Source: Phycisphaerales bacterium (GTDB taxonomy: Bacteria > Planctomycetota > Phycisphaerae > Phycisphaerales > UBA1924). From it: a DNA stretch of 64,000 bases. Positions 1 through 9,244 of the stretch are shown here, in pieces. Where the stretch lies: the NCBI GenBank assembly GCA_016709445.1, contig JADJMV010000001.1, forward strand, positions 372,001 through 436,000, read 5' to 3'. Position numbers and translations under genes: made by a program. The notes beneath the pieces were generated by a model. The model did not search any database, was not told the DNA's origin, and worked only from the letters and a program-made list of their open reading frames with translations. The first letter of the stretch is position 1. Each line of letters begins with the position of its first letter.

Positions 1-1062
1 CGAGTGGCACAGGATGTCGATGACACGGTCCCCGTCCTCGACACCGCCGCCGTTGGGAATCTTGTACCCCAGAACGCGCTTGGTCCCGTAGTCGTGCCAA
101 TAGGGCTCAAACCGGAATTCGCCGAGCGTGTGGCTGTTGACGTTGTAGTCGATGGTCCAGCCCGTGAAGCAGCGGGCGACCTGCTCCATGTCCGATTGGG
201 TGAAGTTGTCGACACCGAGCGTGTGCAACTCGAGCAGCTCGCGGGCGTAGTTCTGGTTGGGCGATCCGACGAGGCTGAAGGCCCCGTCAAGATAGGTCAG
301 CATGGCGGGGCTGCGTGCCGAGGCCCTCAGCAGATCGGAGAACTTGCCCATCGCATGGGGACGGATCACGTCGCGGTCGTCGATCGGTTTGAAGATCGAG
401 CACTCGTCCTTGTAGAGATAGATGTTGAAGTGGTCGGACCAGAACTCCACCATCCGCTCGAAGAGCTGCCGACGACTCGTCGCCGCCCTCAGAAAGGTGG
501 CCATGAGCAACTCGTAGGTCATCGTCGAGTCGCCGGCGATGAAGCGGAGCACGTGTCGGCGTGGGGTCTCGTCAAGCGTCTCAAACTCCGAGGCGAGCCG
601 CGCGTCCAGCACGCTATCGTCGATCTGTTCCAGGTTGAGCTGCCGCTCGAGATAGGCCGCGGGCCCGTCCGCATAGGCCTCGGAGAGCTCGGTCCACGAG
701 AAGCCGAATGTCGTCCGGTCGACGACACGCCGCGGGAAGTCAAACACGCACGGCCCAGCCGCGCCCGACCCCGCCGTGGCGCGCCCATCGGGCGCGAAGA
801 GATCCGGGGCCGGATCGATGGATGCGGAGCCGGGCCAATCCGACGGGGCGGAACACAGCTCCTCCGGTGGTTCCTGTGCCCTCGCGAGGCTCGCGGCCAG
901 GCGTCGCACCTCTCGAATCCGATCGGGATGGGAGCCCGCCTCCAACAATCGCTCCAGCCTGCCGGTCCGCCCAGGTGCCCCGCTCTCGTGGCGTGCGAGC
1001 CGCTCAAGCAGCCAGGTCGGGGTGCCGCTCGTGGTGGTCGTGAAGGTGGGGGGGATCGCCAT
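1..1062 (-). CDS. DUF1800 family protein (C-terminus beyond window edge)
   Basis: This frame is open from the left edge to an ATG at 1062, giving 354 codons of an incomplete gene. My own translation of the minus strand contains the block FWSDHFNIY, then SPAMLTYLDG, NQNYARELLELHTLGV and ARCFTGW, the conserved core of DUF1800 proteins. The stop lies outside the window. Family members are usually followed by a DUF1501 gene, which here would also fall off the left edge. Their biochemical role is not established; planctomycetes carry many copies and most are thought to be exported. No clear signal peptide is seen at this start. The opposite strand is also open for more than 500 codons, but that translation has no recognisable domain and is treated as a shadow. 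Confidence 0.88.
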   Translation of the reverse strand, partial: MAIPPTFTTTTSGTPTWLLERLARHESGAPGRTGRLERLLEAGSHPDRIREVRRLAASLARAQEPPEELCSAPSDWPGSASIDPAPDLFAPDGRATAGSGAAGPCVFDFPRRVVDRTTFGFSWTELSEAYADGPAAYLERQLNLEQIDDSVLDARLASEFETLDETPRRHVLRFIAGDSTMTYELLMATFLRAATSRRQLFERMVEFWSDHFNIYLYKDECSIFKPIDDRDVIRPHAMGKFSDLLRASARSPAMLTYLDGAFSLVGSPNQNYARELLELHTLGVDNFTQSDMEQVARCFTGWTIDYNVNSHTLGEFRFEPYWHDYGTKRVLGYKIPNGGGVEDGDRVIDILCHS

Positions 1063-1191
1063 GGAACACTCCGGGTCTTGGGGCGCCGACGCCCGAGCTT
1101 GCCCGGCCTGAGTGGGATTCCTCGCTCGCGTATTGCGATGCGGTCCGTGCGGCGCGCGATCCACACGCCCGCGGCCGGGCGTCCGACGCGC

Positions 1192-1482
1192 CTAGCGGCG
1201 ACTGATGACGCGGACGTTCCGCCGGCCGGTTCGCTCGAAGCGGAAAAGCGAACGCACGCTGTGCCAAGTGTGCAGAACCGCCGCAAGCAGCAGGAAGACG
1301 AGGAAGGCGATCAGGAGTGCCGGCACCACCAAGAGCAGTACCACCGCAAGCAAGACCACGGCCCCGGCCGTGAGCGCGACCCGACTCACCCAGGAAGGCT
1401 GAGTCCGGACCACCGTGAAGACCCGACCGGCAGTCTGGCCGGATCTGGCCGCCTGCTCCCGTATGGAGGTATAGGTCCACAT
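1192..1482 (-). CDS. small membrane protein, unknown function
   Basis: A 96-residue protein with a polar N-terminus of about 30 residues and a long hydrophobic stretch from about residue 33 to 68, rich in Val, Leu and Ala. The stretch is long enough for two membrane passes in a hairpin. The C-terminus is basic (RFERTGRRNVRVISRR), which would favour a cytoplasmic location. It lies upstream of the DUF1800 gene on the same strand with about 130 bases between. I do not recognise a family. The hydrophobic profile and basic tail argue for a real gene, but GC-rich DNA can produce such frames by chance, so confidence is moderate. Confidence 0.55.
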   Translation of the reverse strand: MWTYTSIREQAARSGQTAGRVFTVVRTQPSWVSRVALTAGAVVLLAVVLLLVVPALLIAFLVFLLLAAVLHTWHSVRSLFRFERTGRRNVRVISRR

Positions 1483-1608
1483 TCCACACAGATTGTAGGG
1501 ACCCGGCTCCGGTGCCTTTCACGCGCCCGCGCGATCCCGGCTGAGGGCCTCTGAAGCCGCATTCCGGTCTGGCCCTGCGGTGATGGAGCAACGCCGTCGT
1601 GCGAAGCG

Positions 1609-2304
1609 TCACCGGCGCCGACGTGCAATCAGAGCCAATGCGGCGCCCGCAAGGGCCGTGGCGGCGCCGGGCGACGGGACCACCGCGAGCTGATCCTGAG
1701 CAGTGGGGGAGCGCAGGGCGACCAGCCCCGCGTAGGACGAACCCGATCCGACCGAATCAAAGAGCGACTCAACGCTGCTCAGGACCGTCCCCGAGAGTGC
1801 GGAGCCATCGAGGTTGGCGGCCCGGAACCAGCCTTCGCTCAGGTTGAGACTCGCGCGGCCGGCGTGCCAGTCGTAGTCGTTCACGACCTCCCAGACCGCA
1901 AGCTGGAACGCGGCGGCAAAGTCATTGGATCCGTTGAGGTCGAGCTGCGCGCCGTTCGCGGCCGCGAAGAGGTCGCGGACGGCGCCGGCCGTCCGCGGGC
2001 TCATCGGCTGCGAGTCCGGGACTTCGATGAGCCTGGTCAGCGTGAAGGCGGTCTGCTGCCACGCCACATCCTGGAACACATCGGTGCAGAACATGGGGGT
2101 GGCGCCGAGTAGGGCCTCCCCCCGCCCCTGGGCGGTGCTCACCTGGTGGAGGAGCTGCCCCGCGAAGACGCCCTCCGTCACGTTGCCCATCGTAATCTGG
2201 GCATTCCGACCGCGCCCGGGGCCGGAGTAGTACATGTCGACGATGTCGGCCTCCGCCGCTGCGGCGGCGAGGGCCAAGACTGTGGCGGCGGTCCGGATCA
2301 CCAT
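1609..2304 (-). CDS. secreted protein with PEP-CTERM-type C-terminal sorting signal
   Basis: A 231-residue protein with a signal peptide (MVIRTAATVLALAAAAAEA). The middle carries FCTDVFQDV and AAFQLAVWEVVNDYD. This pairing of an FCTD-like and a QLAVWE-like block is common in PEP-CTERM surface proteins and resembles thioester-type domains, though I cannot confirm a Cys-Gln thioester. The C-terminus VPSPGAATALAGAALALIARRRR is a typical sorting tail: a VPxP-like motif, a hydrophobic helix and an Arg cluster. Such tails are processed by exosortase-type enzymes, none of which is in the window. A strong Shine-Dalgarno (AGGGAGGGG) sits just before the ATG at 2304. The function of the mature protein is unknown. 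Confidence 0.8.
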   Translation of the reverse strand: MVIRTAATVLALAAAAAEADIVDMYYSGPGRGRNAQITMGNVTEGVFAGQLLHQVSTAQGRGEALLGATPMFCTDVFQDVAWQQTAFTLTRLIEVPDSQPMSPRTAGAVRDLFAAANGAQLDLNGSNDFAAAFQLAVWEVVNDYDWHAGRASLNLSEGWFRAANLDGSALSGTVLSSVESLFDSVGSGSSYAGLVALRSPTAQDQLAVVPSPGAATALAGAALALIARRRR

Positions 2305-2541
2305 GGTTTCCCCTCCCTGAAGAGCCCCCCTACGGAGCGGGGCTCACACCAACAACCTGGGAAACGCGGAGCGGGGAGGCGAACGAAACGGAGGGATTCC
2401 TTGGGTTCTCGTGCGCCGGTAATGCCTGCGTCTGCTTTTTTCGGGCCTCGCGGGCCGGGACGAGGCGGGAGCGCCCGGATTCGGTGGATGGCGGCCGGGC
2501 GGGCCAGTACCATGGGACCACGACACCGGGAACGGGGCGCC

Positions 2542-5500
2542 ATGGCCGAAAGACCACAAGATATTGGGGTTTCTGGACTTACGCCGAGCGACGCGGGATT
2601 CATCCACCTGCATCTCCACTCGGAGTACTCCCTCCTGGACGGCGGCAACCGGATCGACCGCCTCGTCAAGCGGGTCAAGGAGCTCGGGATGCCGGCAGTG
2701 GCACTCACCGACCATGGCAACCTCTTCGGCGCCGTGGCGTTCTACGAGGCCTGCCAGCGGGAGGGCGTCAAGCCGATCCTGGGCGTCGAGGCGTACGTCG
2801 CCCCGGGGGACCGCACCGACCGGACATACACCGGCGCGGGGGATGGCGGGTACCACCTGGTGCTCCTGGCAGAGAACGAGACGGGCTGGCGGAACCTCAT
2901 GTACCTCTGCTCGGAGGCGTACCTCACGGGCTTCTACTACAAGCCGCGGATGGACCGGGCCCTGCTTGAGAAGCACCACTCGGGGCTGATCGCGATCAAC
3001 GGCCATCTGGGGAGTGAGATCGGCGAGCACCTGCTGGCGCGGGTGCAGACCGGGGACGCCAAGCACTGGGATCGGGCGGTCGAGAGCGCCGAATGGCACG
3101 CGAGAGTCTTCGCCGACGAGGGGACAGGCCCACGGTTCTTCGTCGAGATGCAGCACCACGTGCCGGAGCAGAACGCGATCAACCCGCTGCTGGTGAAGCT
3201 GGCGCGGCGGATGAACCTGCCGCTGGTCTGCGACAACGACAGCCACTTCCTGCGGGCCGAGGACCACGACGCGCACGACACGCTGATCTGCATCTCGACG
3301 GGAAAGCTCAAGAGCGACTCGGCGCGGATGAAGTACACGCCGGAGCTCTACGTCAAGAGCCCCGAGCAGATGCGGGCCCTTTTCGAGGACGAGCGGTACG
3401 ACCGCAGCGAGATGGCCGGCGCCGGGCCCGAGGCGCTCGCCAACTCCTGCGCCATCGCCGAGCGGTGCAACGTGGCGCTCCCGGTGGGTGCAAACCACGC
3501 GCCGGTGGTGCGGGTCCGGATCCCGAAGCAAGCGGCCCTGCCCAAGCCGGGCGACGAGGTCTTCGGCGGCGATCTGACCGCCTGGTACACCGACTACTGC
3601 TCACGCTTCGTGCTCGAACCCTTCGACGCCACCCGCGATCCGGCCGACGCCGCGGCCCTCAAGGCCGATTGCGACCGGGCGCTGCGGATGCTGGCCGAGG
3701 CGGGGATGATCTGGCGGTATGGAGAGGGAGCAGGGCAGAGGGAGAGCAAGGCGCCCGGGCAAGGGTTGGGCGAGCACTGGACGCGCCTGGAGCGCGAGCT
3801 GGCGATCCTGGCCGGCAAGAACATCAGCGCGTACTTCCTGATCGTGTGGGACTTTGTCAATTGGGGGCGCCAGAAGGGGATCCCCGCGAACGCGCGCGGC
3901 TCGGGCGTCGGCACCATGGTGGGCTATGTCCTGGGACTCTCCAACGCCTGTCCGGTGCGGTACGGCCTGCTCTTCGAGCGCTTCACCGACCCGGACCGCT
4001 CGGAATACCCCGATATCGATATCGACCTCTGCCAGGACGGGCGCGGCGATGTCATCAACTACGTGCGCGAGAAGTACGGGCACGTGGCCCAGATCATCAC
4101 GTTCGGCACCATGAAGGCCCGGGCGGCCATCCGCGACTGCTCACGCGTGCTCGAGGTCTCGCTCCCCGTCGCCGACCGCGTGGCCAAGCTCATCCCCGAG
4201 ACGCTCCACATCACCATCGACGGGGCGATCGAGGCCGAGCCCGACTTCCGCGAGCTCGTCGAGGGACGCGCCGCGGCCCTGGCAAAGATCAACAAGGATC
4301 TGCCGCCCCACCAGCACGTGAGCGCCGAACAGATCGGGCAATTGATCGATAACGCGCGGGTGCTGGAGGGCCAGGCCCGGCACAGCTCCGTGCACGCCGC
4401 CGGCGTGATCGTCGCGACCCGCCCCCTCCACGAACTCGTCCCCCTCTACCGCCAGACCGGCGGCGAGGAGAACGAGATCGTCACGCAGTGGGACGGTCCG
4501 ACCTGTGAGAAAATGGGCCTCCTGAAGATGGACTTCCTGGGGCTGCGCACGCTGAGCGTGATCGAGCGGGCCAAGAAGCTGATCCGGGAAGGGCTGCCCG
4601 AGCGGGCCATCTGGGAGGCGGTGGGCCGGGGGGAGGAGTTTGGAGGCAGACACGGGGCGAAGACCGCGGCGGCACACCCGCTCGACCTCGACCGGCTGAC
4701 GTACGACGATCCACGCGTGTTCGACATTTTCCAGCGAGGGGACACGACCGGAGTCTTCCAGTTTGAATCGGGCGGCATGCGCCGGCTGCTGGTCGAGATG
4801 AAGCCCGACCGCCTCGAGGACCTGATCGCCGCCAACGCGCTCTTCCGGCCCGGGCCGATGGACCTCATCCCCGACTACAACCGCCGCAAGCACGGCCAGG
4901 ACAGCGTGCCGCGACTGCACCCGATCGTCGACAAGTTCACCGACGAAACGTACGGCGTGATGGTGTACCAGGAGCAGGTGATGCAGATCGTCCACGAGCT
5001 GGGCGGCATCCCCCTGCGTGCGGCCTACACGCTGATCAAGGCGATCAGCAAGAAGAAAGAGAAAGTGATCCAGCAGAACCGGCCCAAGTTCGTCGAGGGC
5101 GCGGTCGAGAAGGGGCTGCCGAAGGCCAAGGCCGAAGAACTCTTCGAGCTGATCCTCAAGTTCGCTGGCTACGGGTTCAACAAGAGCCACTCGACCGGCT
5201 ACGCCATCGTGGCCTATCAGACGGCGTACCTCAAGACCTACTTCCCCGCGGCCTACATGGCCGCCTTCCTCACCTACGAGAGCCAGGCCCAGAAGATTAG
5301 CGACTGGATCCCCTACATGGAGGACGCCAAGCGGACCCGCGCGATCGACCCGCGCACCGGACGCGTGCTGCGGCAGGGTATCGAGGTCCGCCCGCCCGAC
5401 ATCAATCTGTCGCAGGCCGAGTTCAGCGTGGTCTACGACGAAGGTGAGCCCCGCGACCCGGCCCACGGGCATATCCGGTTCGGGATCCGTGCCATCAAGG

Positions 5501-6657
5501 GCGCCGGCGACAAGGCGATCGAGGCAATCATCAGGGAGAGAGATGGAGAGACGCAGAGACCCAGAGACGAAGTGGAGGGCGGAGCAGCCGGCGGGCGTAC
5601 CCCGTCTCCTCGTCTCTCCATTTCTTCGTCTCCACCCACGCCCCTCTGCCGCCCCTACACCTCCCTCTACGAATTCTGCGAGCGAGTGCCGCCCGGCGTG
5701 GTCAACAAGGCGACAATCGAGGCGCTGATCAAGAGCGGGGCGTTCGATTCGCTGCACGCCCGGCAGGAGCGGGCCAGCATGATGGCCTCGATCGAGGGCG
5801 CCGTCTCGGCGGGCCAGAAACTGGCGCAGGACAAGGCGGCTGGGCAGGCGCAGCTCTTCGGCTTTGGCGGTGGTGAAGAAGAGACCTCCCCGACCTCCGC
5901 CTCGCCGGCGACGCCCCTGGTGCGGGCGCCGGCCTGGAGCGAGAGCGAGATCTTGGCGCAGGAGAAGGAGACGCTGGGCTTCTACGTGTCCAGCCACCCG
6001 CTCGACCAGTGGAGCGCGTGGGTCGAGGTCTTCGCCAACGCCCGGTTGGCCGATCTCCGCGAGCGGGGCCAGGATGCCCGGGTTGTCGTGGCGGTGCTCG
6101 TGCAGTCGGTGCGGACGCTCGTGGTCAAGCAGGGGCGGAGCGCCGGCCAGAAAATGGCGATCCTGACAATCGAAGACCTCTCGGGTGCGGCGGACGCGGT
6201 CATGTTCGCCGACTGCTTCGGCAAGCACGGCCACCTGCTCGAGGACGACCAGCCCAAGTTCCTCCTCGGGCGGGTCGATCTCTCGCGCGGCGACCCCCAG
6301 ATCCTCGTCGACCGGTTGGTCCCCATCGACGGTCTTCCCCTCGAGCGCGGCACGCTCCGCGTCACGGTGCGCGAGCCCAAGCTCAACGGCTCGAGCCGCC
6401 AGGCCCTCGACCGGCTCGCCGGCGTGCTCACCGGTGGCGCCGCCGAGCCGGGGCCGGGCACGGTGCCGATCGAGCTGGTCGTCGAGACCGACGAGCTGAT
6501 CTGCGAGGTCAGGCCCGCCCGCGAGCTCCGCACCACGCTGACGCCCGATCTGGCGCGCGACCTCGTCGCGGCCGTGGGCGAGGGCGGGGTCAAGCTCCAC
6601 AAGGGCGTGGCGTTGGAACTCGAGAAAGAGAAGAAGCCTTGGGAGAAGCGCAAGTAG
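2542..6657 (+). CDS. dnaE: DNA polymerase III subunit alpha
   Basis: Catalytic subunit of the replicative polymerase, about 1371 residues from the ATG at 2542. The PHP domain opens with FIHLHLHSEYSLLDGG. The polymerase core has GSGVGTMVGYVLGL, then PDIDID with catalytic Asp at about 491 and 493, and a third Asp at about 664 in KMDFLGLRTL. The helix-hairpin-helix and OB-fold regions follow, ending at about 6650. The frame stays open upstream to 2146, but the added residues are not DnaE-like; an ATG at 2512 is an alternative start. The protein is longer than the usual 1160 or so because of non-conserved insertions, notably residues about 995-1033, encoded by a purine/pyrimidine-rich inverted repeat (separate entry). 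It is convergent with the kinase gene, with 7 bases between stops. Confidence 0.97.
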   Translation: MAERPQDIGVSGLTPSDAGFIHLHLHSEYSLLDGGNRIDRLVKRVKELGMPAVALTDHGNLFGAVAFYEACQREGVKPILGVEAYVAPGDRTDRTYTGAGDGGYHLVLLAENETGWRNLMYLCSEAYLTGFYYKPRMDRALLEKHHSGLIAINGHLGSEIGEHLLARVQTGDAKHWDRAVESAEWHARVFADEGTGPRFFVEMQHHVPEQNAINPLLVKLARRMNLPLVCDNDSHFLRAEDHDAHDTLICISTGKLKSDSARMKYTPELYVKSPEQMRALFEDERYDRSEMAGAGPEALANSCAIAERCNVALPVGANHAPVVRVRIPKQAALPKPGDEVFGGDLTAWYTDYCSRFVLEPFDATRDPADAAALKADCDRALRMLAEAGMIWRYGEGAGQRESKAPGQGLGEHWTRLERELAILAGKNISAYFLIVWDFVNWGRQKGIPANARGSGVGTMVGYVLGLSNACPVRYGLLFERFTDPDRSEYPDIDIDLCQDGRGDVINYVREKYGHVAQIITFGTMKARAAIRDCSRVLEVSLPVADRVAKLIPETLHITIDGAIEAEPDFRELVEGRAAALAKINKDLPPHQHVSAEQIGQLIDNARVLEGQARHSSVHAAGVIVATRPLHELVPLYRQTGGEENEIVTQWDGPTCEKMGLLKMDFLGLRTLSVIERAKKLIREGLPERAIWEAVGRGEEFGGRHGAKTAAAHPLDLDRLTYDDPRVFDIFQRGDTTGVFQFESGGMRRLLVEMKPDRLEDLIAANALFRPGPMDLIPDYNRRKHGQDSVPRLHPIVDKFTDETYGVMVYQEQVMQIVHELGGIPLRAAYTLIKAISKKKEKVIQQNRPKFVEGAVEKGLPKAKAEELFELILKFAGYGFNKSHSTGYAIVAYQTAYLKTYFPAAYMAAFLTYESQAQKISDWIPYMEDAKRTRAIDPRTGRVLRQGIEVRPPDINLSQAEFSVVYDEGEPRDPAHGHIRFGIRAIKGAGDKAIEAIIRERDGETQRPRDEVEGGAAGGRTPSPRLSISSSPPTPLCRPYTSLYEFCERVPPGVVNKATIEALIKSGAFDSLHARQERASMMASIEGAVSAGQKLAQDKAAGQAQLFGFGGGEEETSPTSASPATPLVRAPAWSESEILAQEKETLGFYVSSHPLDQWSAWVEVFANARLADLRERGQDARVVVAVLVQSVRTLVVKQGRSAGQKMAILTIEDLSGAADAVMFADCFGKHGHLLEDDQPKFLLGRVDLSRGDPQILVDRLVPIDGLPLERGTLRVTVREPKLNGSSRQALDRLAGVLTGGAAEPGPGTVPIELVVETDELICEVRPARELRTTLTPDLARDLVAAVGEGGVKLHKGVALELEKEKKPWEKRK
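5541..5636 (+). repeat. GA-rich/CT-rich inverted repeat inside dnaE
   Basis: A purine-rich block (from 5541) and a pyrimidine-rich block (to 5636) form an imperfect inverted repeat. ATGGAGAGACG at 5544-5553 region matches the reverse complement of the block around 5610-5620, and similarity extends through GAGAC units. It encodes a low-complexity Arg/Glu then Pro/Ser stretch located between IEAIIRERD and PYTSLYEFCERV, which would be nearly contiguous in ordinary DnaE proteins. It looks like an in-frame insertion of a palindromic element. Boundaries are approximate. Confidence 0.55.
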
Positions 6658-6664
6658 AGCGCGG

Positions 6665-9238
6665 CTACCTCGACCGGCTATCGCGGAGCGAAACGGCGAT
6701 CTCCGCGGCGACCTCGAGGCAGTCGCGGTCGTTGCGGTACCGGCTGGTCGCCATCGACTCGGCGAAGCCCGCGGCCGCCTCGGCCGCCTCCGCATCGCGA
6801 CCGAGCCGGTGGTAGACCAAGGCGAGCAGCCCCCACCCGGCAGGCGACTGTTCGGCCCCGGCGTGCTTGCCGACCTCCCGCGCGGCGAGCAGAGACGCAA
6901 GGGCTTGCTCGTCGCCCCCAGCGTCGGCGTACGCGGCGCCGAGTTCGGCAAGCATCGGGCCGAGGGCGGGGCTGCCGGGGGATTTGCTCTGGGGGATCGC
7001 GCCCGCGGCCTCGTCGAGCAGCGCGAGGGCCTCGGGCGCCCGCCCCAGCTGGCCGAGCGCGTGCCCCAGCTCGAGCAACTGCCACACAAGCGTGGGGTTG
7101 GTCGCCGGAAACCTGGCGCGGACGACCGGGAGCGAGCGGGTGAGCAGCGCGGCGGCCTCTTCGCTCCGTCCTTCGGTGCGAAGGAGGTGCGCGAGGTAGT
7201 ACCACTCTCCCGCCGTGATCGCATGGTCGGGACCAAAGGCCTCGGTAAAGGTCGATTGAGCCTGGCCATAGAGCACCTCGGCCTCCTCGAGCCTGCCCTG
7301 GCTCTCGCGGAGAAGCCCGAGGTTGCGGAGCAGGCGGGCGCGCGAGTCGAGGGAGCGGTCGCCTGTGGAGTAGATCCGCTGCGCTTCGAGCAGCTGTGCC
7401 TCGGCCTCCTCCAGCCGCCGGAGGTCGATCAGGACGCGGGCGAGATTGCGGTGCGCCGTGGCGAGCGTGCTGCTCGTGGGGGGGAGGTGCGCAAGGCGGT
7501 TGCGCAGCACCAGACGGTACGCGGCCTCGGCCTCATCGAGGCGTCCGTCGCTCTCCAGCACGCTGGCGAGATTGCTGAGCGGGCCGGCGTACTCGCTGGA
7601 ATCCGCGCCAAAGATCGGGGCTCGGAGGCGCAGCGCCTCGCGGAAGCACGCCTCAGCCTCGGCGCCGTGGCCGAGCAGGTCGAGCGAACGCCCCTTGAGA
7701 TTCCAGGAGTCGGCGGTCTCCGCAGAGTTCGGGTCCGCGGCGCGACGCAGTTCGAGCGACCGGCCGGACTGGGAGAGCGAGTCGTTGAATAAGCCAAGCT
7801 GCTCGAAACTCAGAGCGATGGTGAACCGGACCTCCGCCTCGTCGAGCGGCTGATCTCGCATGGCGCCATCGTCGAGGATCGCGGCGGCCCTGTCGAGCAG
7901 CTCACGCACGGTCACGCTCGGATCGTCGGCGCGGATCTGGCGGATCGAGCCGAGCAGGTCAAGCAGGAAGCCGCTGGTGGCGGCCTGACGGTCCGACTCG
8001 CTCTGGATGCGTTGCGCGGCCCGCTCGAGCTCCCCGGCACGTGACTCCGCGAGCGACTGCTCGTGCCGGGCCACATGTGTGAGATTCCGCTCGCGGGCGA
8101 GGGAGGAGCGGAGGCGCACGGCGAGTGTGAACGAAATGATCGCGCCCGCGACGAGCAGAAGCGTCGCGCCGGCGATCACACTCGAGGCAATACGGTGTCT
8201 TAGGAACAGCTTGCGGGCGTGGTAGACGAAGCCCGGCGGATGGGCGGTGACCGGGCGCCCGCCGAGCCAGCGTCGCAGGTCGTCGGCCAGCTCACCGACC
8301 GTCGGGTAGCGGGTCTCGCGATCGGGCGCCATGGCCTTCAGCACGATGGGGTCGAGCTCGGGGTCGAGCTGTCCGCGCAGGGCGGAGGGCATGGTTGTCG
8401 TCCCGGCGCGCACCGCATCAACGAGGGCGCCGAGGGTCGGCTGCTCGAAGGGGAGGCGCCCGGCGAGGGCCCGGTAGAGCACGACACCAAGGGCGTAGAT
8501 ATCGGAGCGAGTGTCAATCTCGCTCGGTGCGCCGTCGAGCTGCTCCGGGGCGGCAAACGCGGGCGTGCCCAGGAAGCCGCCCGTGTGCGAGAGCGCCTCG
8601 GGAGCGGGCAGCGGCGAGCCGCTGCCGGGCTCGAGCAGCCGGGCGAGGCCGAAATCGAGCACCCGAGCGACGCCGTCGCGATCGACCAGGATATTGGACG
8701 GCTTGAGGTCGCGGTGGATGACGCCGCGCTGGTGGGCGTGCTCGACGGCATCGCACACGCCGGCCATCACGGCGGCGATCGTTCGGACCGTCCGCCGGGG
8801 CGCGTCGGTCGACCCCCAGAGCGCGTCGGCCCAGCGGTCGAAGGCCTCGCCATCGATGAACTCCATGACGAGCACCGCGAGCGCACCGTCACGCTCCACG
8901 CCGTGGATGGTGACGAGGCCCGGGTGTTGCATCGCGGCCGCGCTCCGGATCTCGCGTTCGAAGCGTGCGCGGGCTGGCCCACCGGCGAGCCGCCCCGCCG
9001 TCAGGATCTTGAGCGCGACGAGCCGGCCTGTGCTGGGCTGGCGGGCCTTGTACACGATGCCCTGCGCGCCACGCCCGATCTCTTCGAGCAGCTCATGGCC
9101 GGCGAGCGACCCGAGCGGCGGGGCGGATTCGGCCCGCCGGAGGATCGCCATCCAGGAGTCGCCGTCCTGGTCGAAGCCCAAGTCGCTCGCGGGCCCCGCC
9201 GCGGGCTGGTTGCTGGGTTGGTCGGCGGCGCCGGACAT
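6665..9238 (-). CDS. Ser/Thr protein kinase with transmembrane segment and TPR region
   Basis: An 857-residue protein. Residues about 47-330 form a Hanks-type kinase: glycine loop IGRGAQGIVYKA, catalytic Lys77 in VALKIL, HRDLKPSN from 175, DFG at 195-197 and GTPAFAAPEQ in the activation segment. All catalytic residues are present. A single transmembrane helix lies at about 350-374. The following region contains many tetratricopeptide-like repeats (for example EAEACFREALRLR, EAEAAYRLVLRNR, EAEVLYGQAQSTF), probably a protein-binding sensor or scaffold. Planctomycetes have many such kinases paired with sigma factors. Here the sigma factor gene lies just upstream with 6 bases between stop and start, so the two are almost certainly co-transcribed. 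The substrate is unknown. Confidence 0.93.
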   Translation of the reverse strand: MSGAADQPSNQPAAGPASDLGFDQDGDSWMAILRRAESAPPLGSLAGHELLEEIGRGAQGIVYKARQPSTGRLVALKILTAGRLAGGPARARFEREIRSAAAMQHPGLVTIHGVERDGALAVLVMEFIDGEAFDRWADALWGSTDAPRRTVRTIAAVMAGVCDAVEHAHQRGVIHRDLKPSNILVDRDGVARVLDFGLARLLEPGSGSPLPAPEALSHTGGFLGTPAFAAPEQLDGAPSEIDTRSDIYALGVVLYRALAGRLPFEQPTLGALVDAVRAGTTTMPSALRGQLDPELDPIVLKAMAPDRETRYPTVGELADDLRRWLGGRPVTAHPPGFVYHARKLFLRHRIASSVIAGATLLLVAGAIISFTLAVRLRSSLARERNLTHVARHEQSLAESRAGELERAAQRIQSESDRQAATSGFLLDLLGSIRQIRADDPSVTVRELLDRAAAILDDGAMRDQPLDEAEVRFTIALSFEQLGLFNDSLSQSGRSLELRRAADPNSAETADSWNLKGRSLDLLGHGAEAEACFREALRLRAPIFGADSSEYAGPLSNLASVLESDGRLDEAEAAYRLVLRNRLAHLPPTSSTLATAHRNLARVLIDLRRLEEAEAQLLEAQRIYSTGDRSLDSRARLLRNLGLLRESQGRLEEAEVLYGQAQSTFTEAFGPDHAITAGEWYYLAHLLRTEGRSEEAAALLTRSLPVVRARFPATNPTLVWQLLELGHALGQLGRAPEALALLDEAAGAIPQSKSPGSPALGPMLAELGAAYADAGGDEQALASLLAAREVGKHAGAEQSPAGWGLLALVYHRLGRDAEAAEAAAGFAESMATSRYRNDRDCLEVAAEIAVSLRDSRSR

Positions 9239-9244
9239 CGGGGG

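Noticed and set aside
4..1554. Plus-strand open frame of 516 codons at the left edge.
   Set aside because: The minus strand encodes a DUF1800 protein with conserved blocks over the same bases.
4141..7269. Minus-strand open frame of about 1040 codons across the end of dnaE and into the kinase gene.
   Set aside because: It is antisense to conserved DnaE sequence and out of frame with the kinase; no recognisable protein.
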